Below are positions 26,892 to 38,050 of a stretch of 64,000 nt of DNA, piece after piece. The DNA is from Vermamoeba vermiformis (taxonomy: Eukaryota; Tubulinea; Echinamoebida), in NCBI GenBank assembly GCA_045837725.1, contig JBEWZL010000304.1:62001-126000 (forward strand), written 5' to 3'. The position numbers were made by a program, and so were the translations under genes. The notes beneath the pieces are model-generated. The model did no database searches, was not told where the DNA came from, and worked only from the letters and a program-made list of their open reading frames with translations. Position 1 is the stretch's first letter, and each line of letters begins with the position of its first letter.

Positions 26892-26965
26892 TGTAAGAGT
26901 TGGTCTCTTGTAGTTTTTAATTTAAGCATTGATGTATACTAAGCACATTTGGCTCCTTTTGTAAT

Positions 26966-28607
26966 ATGGATTTAATTTTGATAAAACCTCAAAAAAATCA
27001 TTCGCGCGATCGACCAGTTCAATTTTCAACGAACAGTAATGACCACAATATAATAATGAGTTCATTATCTAAAGTACTTGATTGGTCTTTAAGCCTCGAT
27101 GACCGCGAAAATGAAGAGGAGGATGAAATTGAAACAGGTAACGAACTTGATCTGTCCGTAAATAAATTGAATATTATTTAATTTAGTGAGCTAATGCTCT
27201 AATAATATTAATATGGCCTAAATAGTAACGTTCATATTTTAGAAAAATATTTGGAGCAGTTTGACGTAAAATCAATTATCAATGAATATTGGGAGGTCAA
27301 AGCAGCTCAAATAGAACAAATTACGAATAGGAAAATTTCTAAACATGCATTTCCATTGTCGCAAATTAAATACATGATGGATCTGGAGTGCGACGAGGTA
27401 AGATCTATTATTCAATGCTAATTTCAAGAAAGTTTTTAACAATTTATTGTAGGACGTTAAAGTATTAAAAGAATGCGGTGCCCTATTATCAAAATTATCG
27501 GAGATGTTCGTAGAAGAGATTTCAATTAAAAGCTGGTTTATGAAGGCGAGGGACAACGAAGAACGTCAAAATTTAACAGTAAGAATTATTATTATAAGAA
27601 ATAATTATCGTATTAATATTTATTAGCGAAGAGATGTTGAATTTGCTGTGATGAGAACAGAAGAATACGATTTTTTGGTGGAGTTATTTGACGAGGAGCA
27701 ACAAAACAAGGCAAAATCGTTAGATCCGAACAGACTAGACTTGGGATTTTGGCGCGCATCAAAAATATTAGACTCGAGCATTGTTGGTGCTAAAGAGAAC
27801 GTCACAATAGATGATTTGAACATATTTCAAAATGAAGGTAAAAACCCATCACTTACTCATACAAATTTTTATCGAGCTGTATTAGCCAAAATATGGTTAG
27901 ACATTTGTTTTTAAATGATTTTTTTTACCTTAATCAATTCGTTCAATTATTAATAACCGTTCGTTTTATTCTAGATGAAGTTGCCAACTCAGTAATCAAC
28001 CTGCACTTACTAAAAGAGTTCGATGCAGCAACAAAATCGATCTCCATTGCTGTGTACGGCGACATTTTAATTTCAAAATTTCAACTTAAAATCACAAAGG
28101 GCTTTACGTCAGCTTCAACAAGTACGTAAACAAAGCATTTAATAGGTCTGTATAGAAATGTGGCCAACGATCATTTAAGTGCAACACACGAGGAAATTAT
28201 CGTTCGTTTTTGACGTTACAAATGACAAGTCAGTTGTAACTGGCGGTGTTGGCGTCGTCGAAATTTCAATTGCTGACAAAGAGACAATGTCGATGAACTT
28301 GATATTCAACAGAGTCGACGGCCATAAGATTAGATATCAATTCAATTGTGTGCCGTCGTACATGCCAATTACGGACGAAGATGAAAATACCACCAATAAT
28401 AACGATAATACAAATATATTAGGACCTGTTACTTCCATTACGAACGGTCCCGAATTGTTTGTTTACGATGAAAATGATATGCCGAAAATATACGAAAGGA
28501 ATAGCGAAGTCAAATCAGATCCTGACGACAACTTCCTTGATTCAGAGGAAGAAAAAAGTGGGCCTGAATTTTATGAGCCAAGCGACGAAGAAAATGATCA
28601 AGATTAA
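26966..28607 (+). CDS. NF-YC (HAP5) histone-fold protein (left copy)
   Basis: This is identical at protein level to the copy at 45243-46875, where the evidence is given. It starts only 74 bp after the SH3 gene stop on the same strand and converges, with a 98-bp gap, on the type II membrane protein gene. All six exons are open, and the histone-fold helices and C-terminal acidic tail are intact. Confidence 0.85.
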
Positions 28608-28705
28608 CGGTTGATCTATTGTAAAATAAAAATCGTTTTTTTTGTTTCTTTCATGCACTCGAATTTAACTAAACTAGCAATACAACTTTATTCTAATTGA
28701 CAGGT

Positions 28706-31700
28706 CTAAAAGCATATTTTACGAGAGTTTTGATTCTGACGTCTCATTTCAAATCGTTGCACGTGATCTTCGTTCATGAACGAGTAGCCGCTGTAACTGA
28801 GACTGCGACGAGCATTGCTTGCCTCGGTTGAATTACTCGGCCAACAGCCTGCCTTATCGATACTAACAGAGCCTTGCGGGCATGCAGAAACGCATCGCCA
28901 AGGTGTCTGTGTGTGATCGCAAACAGATCCGGAACTGCTGTCTTTGCAGTGAGCGTTCACGACACAGCTCAAAAAGTCCGAGTCCGCAGGCACGTTACTC
29001 AGCTCCAAAATGTTGCTCAAGCCATTGCCCAATGACTTGAGATCCAAGTTGAGGGATAAGCGTCGCTCGTGTCCAGCCAGCATGATGACAATGGTCAGCT
29101 CGGGGAAATCTCCGTGCATCACATTTACCAGCGAGAAGTCGCTCAATTCAACGCTCTTCAAGCCAAGCACATTGCCGAGGTTGAATCGAATACCAATGCC
29201 AGCTATGGAAAAATTCACAACGTTAGTCCGGTACGCTCGATGAATCCGTAAATACGTACACAAAATCTCGTCTAATGAAGGCAAGTCAAACGGCAAGATT
29301 CGTTCTATTTTTCCCAGGATGATGTCCGCGAGATTGTCGAATCGAATGCCAAACGAGAGTAACAAATCTGTGACGGGCACATTGCTTACAAGAGTGGTGG
29401 TGGAAGCAACGTCAATAATAATGTTAAGTTTGTTTTGGTTACATTTTCGGCCTTGACTTACTGAGGCTGTTGCAGTCACGCCGGAAAGCTCGGCGTCAGC
29501 TGCAATTCTGAATACCTTCGTGTACAGAATTCCTTGCAACTCTCCGTCTTTTGTTGCGAATGTCAGCAACAGCAAATTGAGTCTGACATTGTCGGGAACA
29601 TCATTGATGTCAATACGATCCAAGAAATCCACATTCAAATCTAAATAAAGTCAGTATATGTGAATGATAGGCTGTCTACAATAAACAGCCCCCCCCCCCC
29701 TTCGTACCTTTGAAGAATTGCACAATGCTCAGTGAAGAACAAATTCTGTACGCGAAAGGCATTGACAAATGAATCGGCCAAGTCGACACTAGCTCTGCCC
29801 AAGAACGAAATCTCAGCGCGACCTATCTGAATAGCGGCACCGAGACCGATCGTGGAAATGATAGGGCCAGGCGCGATACCAATCTCAGCGGTGACGTTGC
29901 CAATGTTAAGTCCGTTGACATTGAACGCGTTGTACCACATTCCAATCATCGAGCCGCCAATCGTGACTTGACCTGACTGAACTTGTCCTTCTACGTGGAA
30001 AATCAAGCTGTCTTGTTCGGGTATTCGTAGCTCGAGCTCAGCTGCCACCGACAAAGTAACTGCTTTGGCAAATGGCCTTGCGATAATTCCAAACCCCAAA
30101 AATCGGAGCTTGGAATCGAGGTCGAAAAGGTGTTGATTTCAAAAGCCCTTCGAACTGGCCTTTGAATCCAGTCACGTCCAATGCATCGAACACAAAAATT
30201 GCGGCGCCCAAGATCAATTCGCCTATGAGAAAGTTACTCACACTGTCGAGAACAATGAATGGACTAAGTGGCCCACCGAAGATTCAGCCAGGGAACAGAT
30301 CTCTGACCGGTCCAATGAGATCCTAATGACCCTTTGACAGCAGGTGTCCCTAGTGTCATTCCTCTGCGGTCACGTGTCAGTTTATGAACGCGCGTGTTCG
30401 GGGGGGATGTTACCTTGTAATCACCATGCCGTTCATCATGAGAGTCAAAGGGCAAAGTTGATTCTGGATTCGAAAACTGCTCGCGATTACCATGCTCATG
30501 CGTCGATTAGAAATGTCGAACTTGTCGCTTAATGACGGCACGTCAATACCAAGCAGCGATTTGATAACCTCGTCTACAACGTGTTAGATCATGGGGGAGA
30601 ATTAGTGGATGAGTTTCTTACCTATGCTCGGCACGTCGAAGTCGTTGACGAAAAAGCCCAAATTTCCGTTGTTGAGGGTGCCAAGCACTTGGGCAGACAT
30701 TTCAGAGATTCTGGGTATGTTTGAACGTGCACCAGTGGGGAGGTATGCTTCAACGCTAAATCTATTGACGAACGAAGTTGCTCTGTTGCGCACGTGCGAT
30801 CGTTGAGCAATGGTGAGATTGAACTGTGTTTTGTCGATTGCCATAGAAGGTACAAAAAAAGTATTGGGCCAAGGTGATATCTCACCTGAATATTCGTTCC
30901 CCCCCCCTAATTATACTATTGACCGAACTGTACGGAACAAGATCATGGCACGTGACTCGGAATAAAAGTTTCCATTGACCGTGGGATTAATTGGGAGGTT
31001 TAGCGGGGCCAAAGGGGGTTTTTTTTTTGTGTGTTCCGTAATCAAGAAGGTCTAGGACCTTGTTAATATATTAATTACTATTTTTTAAATTCGAAGTTGA
31101 CTTACCAATGCCTTCAATACGGAACACAACGCTCGTAGAATGCATTTGCACGGGTCCTAATTGCAGTCCATTGTCGTCTAACAAACTCAACTCAACAAAG
31201 GATTGTTGCTCGTTGATCATAGCGAACAGCAAAGTATAACTTGAGGAATAACTACGTGTCTCCCAATTCCACACAGTAACGTCAGTACTGGGTCTCAAAG
31301 TGCAGCTACGTCAATTGAATACCTATCCAAGAAGCTGCCCAATGAATTGATCAATCCTTGGCCTTCTATTTTAAGTTCATCCACGTGTAAGTGCACGCCA
31401 GGAACGAAGGTGAAATCTCGATTTTTGCGAGTGAATGTAGCGAGTGTTGTTACGGTCAGTGTGCCGCTGCTGATCAATGAAATATCGCTCATCCAAGCAC
31501 CATTGTTAGCTGTGATATTGTGCCCAAAGCTAGTGGCATGTCGTTTGAGCAAAGGCAAGCTCATTAAGGGTTTCCCAGGTAACTGCAACAAAGTTGACCT
31601 CGAGGAACAAGTTCATATTGGCTGCTGTGAAATCTTCCGTGTCGCCGTTGAACGTCAGAACTGCATTGCATGTGGCATTCCCGATATCTATTATCGATAC

Positions 31701-32645
31701 GTGACTTGAAATTTCGATTTTTGCGAGCTGCACGTTGGAACTTCTGTTCACGTAACAAGCACCTTTGCATCGGTGATTGTAATCTTGTCCACGTCCATTG
31801 AATATTGAATAAAAAGTTCCATGAGTGTCGGATTAGGCACTGTGTCACGTGATAATATAACAGTCCCTCCTTCAAATGTTATTCCAATGGCTACTTGTGC
31901 AACTGTCAAGTTTGGATCTGTCAAAAAGTGGGTGCTCGATAAGGTAGATTGGGGGATCTAATCCCAATACCAAAGATGTGACAAAGAATATTGTAGCGGC
32001 TATTAGTATCCACACATGCCCGTTACAGTAACGGCAGACCCAACCCTGGACGAAGATCGCATTTGGCAAGTCCTGGCATGAGTTTAATTGACCCACGTAC
32101 TAAAATATAGGCGCCTGATCCAGGGTTAAAAGAATCTATCCATGCTCGCTTATACCAAGTTAATTCGCCTCTTTCATTAAAATAACCGTATTGCGGTATT
32201 TCAGGATCGCTTTCCACAACGAGTATGAGTGCTCATCGATTAAGTATTCACTTTCTTGTTTCTTCTCGACTAGTAGTAATTGGTAAAATATTCGTGAATA
32301 ATATAATTAAACTAAATGACATACCGCGAAAAGATTCTGCTTGACGGATCGATTGAGAATCTAGACAAAAAAAATTAGTGGCAAGAAATTCTAAATTTAA
32401 TGAATATTAATATCTTGATACGTTCCATCATATTAATAATCGATCGAGCTAAGTTGATGTCAAACCAACCATTAAATATTTTAAAATTATCTTTCATTAT
32501 TACGGTTAATTAATATCCTGCACAATCTGTTATTGAGTTTATTCTTATAAACTGGTTGTAGAACAATTAAATCCTTGGTAATACCTGCAACGCTGACTAC
32601 TGGATCAAACACTTGAGAATAAATTGCTTTGTTCCTTCCTTCCAT
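28706..32645 (-). pseudogene. Type II LEA/DUF3712-like membrane protein, left copy (damaged)
   Basis: This is the partner of 41271-45159. The 3' exons (28.7-29.4 kb) with the Cys-rich tail are intact. Upstream, several exons are shifted or overwritten. Splice sites are changed too: the acceptor near 31,284 reads TGTGTGG where the right arm has TGCAGGG. Homopolymer runs of G/C (near 29,690, 30,400 and 30,900) and T (near 31,022) replace ordinary sequence found in the right arm. It would not encode the full protein as written. Confidence 0.7.
29689..31031. repeat. Homopolymer runs present only in the left arm
   Basis: There are runs of about 12 C near 29,689-29,700, seven G near 30,400, nine C near 30,900, and G5T11 ending near 31,031. 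At each site the right arm has normal mixed sequence of similar length. Three lie in introns and one in an exon of the type II membrane protein gene. Confidence 0.7.
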
Positions 32646-32790
32646 TATCGTGTATTCATTATGTATTGAATAGCAAACAGACCAAAAATATCTTACGTGG
32701 TCTAATAAACAAATATGAAATAAATGAACTACCGAAATTTTTACTGGGTGGTTCGTGAATAAAGGTCGGGCTAAATACAAATAAAACACT

Positions 32791-34165
32791 TCACAACAAA
32801 ACGCACCAACGGGACTTCTGCACCTCAGGGGTGGGCTTCCAAGGCTTAAATCCATAAATCTTTTGACCGAGTTCAGTCAGCTGTACGTCCTCGGGAAATG
32901 GGTACATCGGTCTGAACGGAGAGTTGGACTGATAGAACGGCACGACATGTGGATAAGAAGCAGGTGCCATTTTCATGTATTGGATCAAACGGAAGCGATT
33001 GCTGTCATTAGGGAATGTGCCGTGAGGTATCGCCGAGTGCCAGATCAACAAACTGCCCTTGCGCAGTGGCAACTTTTGAATGTCATTTCGAATCGGATCC
33101 ATGCGAGGCACTTGAACTAAAAAAGGTGTCAGCGTCATTTATAATTTGCCTGAGCACGTACCGGTAGTCTCATCATAAATGTTGGGATAAGTGTTTCGTT
33201 GTTCCAGGTGATCCATTTGCTTTACCCTGACCCTCGATGTGCTTGTGGAAGACGGGCACTGAATGAAAACCTCCGTCATTAGGGCCGCAATCATAAAGAC
33301 CCAATATTCCTTGCACCATCAAGTAGTTGAATCCTTTGTTGTGCGGTTGATCTGGATTGTTTCCTTGCCATCCGTACATCGACGTCTTACCAGTCCAAGG
33401 ATCTGTAACTCACTTTTAGTACTCCTCACGCACCACAGTGTATAGTATCTTACTCATATCCCAATGCAGCCACTGGCTCTTAGTCTTCCATTCAGGTTTG
33501 TCCACGGGCTCTTCTTTGCCGGGAAATTTGATTCCCTTTGTTGGCCTCATCATGCCGATGCGATCGACGCTTGTATATAATCTACCAATGTCATAAATTA
33601 CGGGCTGTAACTTCACAAACAGATCTTAACTTACTCTGTCTCGCCGTAAAGTTTACAGAAAAAGTCGTACATATTCGGGTGTTCTCGATTGCTACAGGCT
33701 TGCTGACTTAACGTCAAGTCGCTTCCCAATATACCTAGATGCGCGCCCCAAGGCCAACGTTCCCAGGTACTCGGATCCTAACCACAATTCAGTCCGGACT
33801 GAAAAAAGCTAATTTTAAACTTACATCCTTCTCCGCGTTTAACATTTTTCCTAAATAATCCCATACTTCGTTAGCAGTTCTATCTGCTTCTTCGTCACTA
33901 ATAATGTTCCTTATGACCTTTAAATTTCAAATTTCAAATAAAAATTTAAATAATATTATAAAATCGCCGAAACTCGACTTACCACTATACCGTACGTGTC
34001 AAAAAAATCTCGCCAAGCGGCGACATCGTCTTTTTCAAAACTAATAACGTAACCTTCCTCATCTTTTGGGATCTGCAATGTCGTGTAGCCATAATTTGAA
34101 TTTACTGGCTCGTTAAAGGGATCGTTCGAAGTTTCCTCGATTGTCTTTTCGTTTGATGCTTCCAT
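32791..34165 (-). pseudogene. PhyH-family dioxygenase, left copy (one damaged exon)
   Basis: This is the partner of 39755-41127. The start, first exons, HWDM motif exon (33.4-33.6 kb) and last exon with the second His and Arg (32.8-33.1 kb) match the right copy. In the exon at 33.17-33.38 kb, changes around HKHIE and a shifted frame follow, so the copy does not read through. Only this patch is affected. Confidence 0.65.
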
Positions 34166-34339
34166 GCTGTGGTTTGTGGTGTGGTGTCACAATTAAAAAA
34201 AACACGATTATTTTTGGTGAGGTCTTAATGTCAAAGGTCCTTGCTTCCAGTACTCTGGATACTAACAGCTAATCCATAACGAACTGCTCAAGACAGAGCG
34301 CAAACTAGCGAGCCAGAAGAGGCCAAAAGCAAAAAAGAA

Positions 34340-34410
34340 TGCACTCACCGGGAATCGAACCCGGGTCGCCCGCGTGGCAGGCGGACATCATGCCCCTAGA
34401 CCATGAGTGC
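34340..34410 (-). tRNA. tRNA-Gly (anticodon GCC), left copy
   Basis: On the minus strand a 71-nt cloverleaf runs from acceptor GCACTCA to TGAGTGC plus discriminator A. It has an A box (TGGTCTAGGGG), an anticodon loop CTGCCAC within a CCGC/GCGG stem, and a T arm with B box GGTTCGATTCC. There is no intron. It is identical to the right-arm gene but lacks the two extra 5' half copies found there. Confidence 0.95.
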
Positions 34411-34581
34411 CTTGTTGATTTTTTTCGGCGAGATTTTTCGAGTCACACCACTTCGTTAAGCCATCAAACAGCATTCATTTCTTCTTTGGCCCCTTGGTTG
34501 CATATTGTCCTTTCCTTTTGATGCAGTAATGGCCGCCGACAGCAATACACGTAGTTAATAAATACTTTACTGCTAAGACAG

Positions 34582-36307
34582 TTACTTCCTTGGCGAACCT
34601 CGCTTAGACATTGCGGCAGCTAAATCACCCATCAAGCCACCGCCGCCACCAGGTGGACCAGGACGTGCTCCTCCAGAGGGTGGGCCTCCTCCGCTTTTTT
34701 CTTTTGAAACTATCGGTGCTGACCGATCATTCGTTTGTGCTTTCTTCAAGCCACCTGTGCGCGTGTTAGTTAAAAATTTCTGCTATGTGCAACGCTAGAA
34801 CGCACCTTTTTTGAAATTTGCAATCGATGATAATAGGGCATTTCGTTCACCGCTTGGAGGCGGGGCATCGTACTCTTCGGGTTGCTCAACAGCTTTGAAA
34901 GCTGGTGGTGGAGGTGGAGGCGGACCTCCAGCCTTTGGCATAGGTGGAGGTGGGGGTGGACCTCCGGCGGTTTTTGGAGTTGGCGGAGGTGGAGGAGGAC
35001 CCCCAGCTGTCTTTTGAGGAAGTGGAGGTGGAGCACCGTAAGATTGCTGCGGTGCTTGACTCGCGCGTTGTTGCGGTGGCATTGGTGGCGTGCCTTGCTC
35101 TATGAAACCAATTAGCTATTAGTGCTATTCAAGAAGAAATATGTAGTACGTTTAGGAGGTGCGGCTACTTTGGGCATTTTAGGTGGTGGCGGGTTTGGGG
35201 TTCGCGGTGACGTCATCATTTGTGGCGGAGGTGTAGGCTGTGCTGTCGCTCGAGGAGACGGTGCGCCGGCACTGCTCTTCAACGGCGTTGTATTTTGCTT
35301 GGGTGGCATCATCATTGGCATTCCCATCATCATCGCTAACAACAGTTATTACGTGCTAAAAGTGTAGTATGATTCTTACGTCTGCCACCAGGAGCGCCAC
35401 CGCCTCCGCTGCTTCCTTTGTCCTTTGTTAAGATAGGTGACGAGCGATCGTTTGTTTGTGCTTTTTTCAATCCGCCCTTCTTAAAATTTGAAATTGACGA
35501 CAAGAGCGCATTGCGCTCACCGCTGGGAGCAGGTGTGTCATAATCCTCATGCGTCTCGGCTGCTTTGAATGCAGGTGGCGGTGGGGGCGGAGGACCTCCT
35601 GCTTTGGGCATGGGAGGTGGTGGAGGTGGGCCTCCAGCCGTCTTCGCCATTGGAGGGGGAGGAGCACTTGCTCTTGTAACAGGTGGGGGTGGTGGAGCTG
35701 AACCATATGACGCCGATGGTTGCGCTGAACGCACACCGGGAGGCGGTAATTTGAATGCACCTTGAGGAGGAGGCTGATTAGCGTAACCTTGATCGTAACC
35801 TTGCTGTTGACCGCTGTAATCCTGTTGACCGCTGTAATCACCATAATTATCTTGTTGAGGAGGTGGTGGCTAGTTTTATCAATAAGTGCGTCGGGCACGG
35901 AGTTTAACATGAATGAACTTACTGCAGGGCGGTAAGGATTATTTGGAGGGGGTGGTGGAGGGCCCGGGTTGGTTGGCGCCGGTGCGTTGTAGCTTAAAAA
36001 GCGAATAAAGATGAGTCATGCTTTCTTTCAAATTCAAAGCACGAGTATTGGTACCTTGTGTTTGTCGTAGTGTGCCCTCCAGCGGCGTTTAATGCCGTCG
36101 ACAATTCCTCGGGTAAATTGCTTCCCTATTAAAGTATTGAGACCCTTTTATTAAAGTTAGTGATTCACGGGTACGTACCTCTAAACTACCCTTATCGGGA
36201 TCGTAGCCCACATGACCTACGTGCTTAAAGCCAGTAGGCGTTCCCAAACTAAAATTGGCGTCTTTTTTTTCTTTGTCCTTTCCAAAAATCTTTTTAAATA
36301 CGGACAT
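34582..36307 (-). CDS. WASP-like protein: CRIB, polyproline, two WH2 motifs
   Basis: Starting at 36307, the first exon encodes MSVFKKIFGKDKEKKD, a basic patch, and a CRIB motif (GTPTGFKHVGHVGYDP) that binds active Rac/Cdc42. Polyproline tracts for profilin and SH3 domains follow. A WH2 actin-binding motif (RNALLSSISNFKKGGLKK) lies near 35.5-35.4 kb, then a Pro/Met/Thr linker (35.15-35.33 kb), a second polyproline block and a second WH2 (RNALLSSIANFKKG) near 34.8 kb. The end is GGLMGDLAAAMSKRG, resembling a WASP connector helix without an acidic Arp2/3 tail. There is no WH1 domain. It should couple small GTPase signals to actin at the membrane. It is single copy, inside the island between the arms. 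Confidence 0.87.
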
Positions 36308-36757
36308 GCTGCGGAAAACAAACGTATTAATAGATGCGTGCGATCTGTGGAATAGAAATGACTGAGATTTTGACGATAAATATTATGCCTTCGTTAATTA
36401 AATGAGCAAATCAAAATAAGAATTATAAAGGAATTAATCAGTAAGAATCGAAATGATTTTCTATTGGATCCGATAAAAGTAATTGATTTGAAATGCCTGA
36501 ATTAAATCAGGATGCCTTTTTATCAAGTAAAATTTTAAGAGCATTGTCTGTATTTAATATGCAGTTTGTAGGTTAGTCTTACTTTATTAAAAAATTGAAT
36601 TGTGGTTCTTCAGGCTAATTGTTGAGGCTCAATCAACTGGTAGACACCAATATGTCCGGAATATGCTGTGGTGTTGTTGTTGGGCGAGTAAATTTGCGTG
36701 GTCAATCCAAAAACAGATTTTTCTGATCGCGCACCCGTAAAATTTTCTGATCGAGCC
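36308..36757. other. Intergenic region at the palindrome centre
   Basis: This separates the divergent WASP-like and M23 peptidase genes, so it should hold both promoters. The symmetry axis of the palindrome (about 36,850-36,960) falls just beyond its right edge. It is AT-rich with no obvious hairpin or repeat. Confidence 0.5.
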
Positions 36758-37973
36758 ATGAAGGCAACAGCCCTTTTCGTGTGCCTCTTTACTGCGTGTA
36801 CCGCGCAGTTTTGTGTGGACTTGGGTTATGGATGCTTGCGGCTTCGAGCAACAGCCTCAGGACTTGGCCAAATTATCGCGTGCATTCCAGATGGAAAATA
36901 CGTGGAGGATCTTGGCTCAAGCAGATGGCTTGACGGATTAATGTGGAGAAATATTAGGTAAATATTGAGGAATGCAATGGAAATTGATATTTTATAGTTA
37001 TTAATCGGCTGACATTTAATAATTTTAAAATAAGATACAACGGTCAATCAGGCTGGGCGGCAGCAGATTATTTAAAGCACTGTGGAGGCTCGCAACCCAT
37101 AGAAGTTACAAACGGAGCTAAAATATTCGGCAGATTACCTTTTAATACCAGCTTCCCGATCGCTCAATTTTATGGCGATACAGCGTCCGCCCGACTGAAT
37201 CAAGGCGTTTTTTATGGAGCTACACAAGTAAGTAACAACTCATTATAATGTCAAACTCTCCTGCCCACCGTAAATGCAAAACGAATTTTCTGACCTAGAT
37301 TGGCTAATCTGTCAACTCAACAGGGCATGCATTCTGGAGTTGATTGGAGCGTAGCATCTGGCACGCGAGTCCATTCTCTATGCACTGGCCTCGTAGTACA
37401 CGCGGGTATGAACTCCCCTTTTGGTGCAGGACCGCGCAGGTAAGCGAACAATGGATCTGTAAGCACGTGTTTAACCTTTCATGCGCAAGTGTGATTGTTC
37501 GTTGTGGGGATTGGTACGTGATGTACGGCCATCTCTCCGGGGAGACCGTGTTTAAAGGCCAAGAGATACAGGAAAGTCACGTAATAGGCGAGTCTGGCCT
37601 GTCAGGGACTTCTCACATGCACCTTGAAATTAGGTACGTCCGCCCGTCGATATTTATGTGGTTAACGCGTATGAGTTGACACCATTGTTTGCAGACCAGT
37701 CCCTGATAGCTTAAAGAATAATTGGGATCATACAGCGCATCCTGTAAGCCCCGGCAAGGCCGTCAATCCGATGCGATTTTTCGTGGACTCTCTAATAGCA
37801 GATCACTTCAACGCTCGATTACAGGTGCTCGGTGGCAATAAGCACTTCTGTACAGGCAACATGGTAAGTTGGCGTGACATGCATTACCTGACGATTACTT
37901 ACTTTTCGACAAGGTTACCCAGCCAGATATTGTTTTTGGAGGACCTCTTAGGAGTGACCCGTGTACCAATTAG
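36758..37973 (+). CDS. Secreted M23 metallopeptidase with N-terminal SH3b-like domain
   Basis: Six exons join in phase to about 293 residues. The ATG at 36758 gives a signal peptide (MKATALFVCLFTACTAQ). Residues about 18-85 (CLRLRATASG to GWAAADYLK) match the bacterial SH3 pattern that binds peptidoglycan. The LytM/M23 catalytic core follows with its zinc ligands: H and D in GMHSGVDW (start of exon 3) and the HxH in SHMHLEI (end of exon 4), plus the conserved YGHLS. All ligands are present. Family members cut peptide cross-links of bacterial cell walls. The phagosome or outside of the cell is the likely site of action. A bacterial origin with introns gained later is inferred. The gene converges on the YqaJ gene, with a 77-bp gap. 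Confidence 0.88.
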
Positions 37974-38050
37974 ATGTAATATATATCCCATATTTAGTAT
38001 TTGTGTCGCATGCTTTATTTACAGGTTTACACGTTTTTTTGGAGATCGCG

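Larger units (their letters stand above)
9701..34525 (+). repeat. Left arm of giant inverted repeat
   Basis: Genes and their shadow frames here recur in reverse order and orientation at 39.2-64.0 kb. Paired coordinates sum to 73,700 from 9.7 to 13.3 kb, then drift to about 73,920 at 34 kb, so the left arm carries about 220 bp more net sequence. The inner limit lies just past the tRNA, where similarity fades between 34,420 and 34,525. The outer limit is set by the window end, not by a seen breakpoint. Confidence 0.95.
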
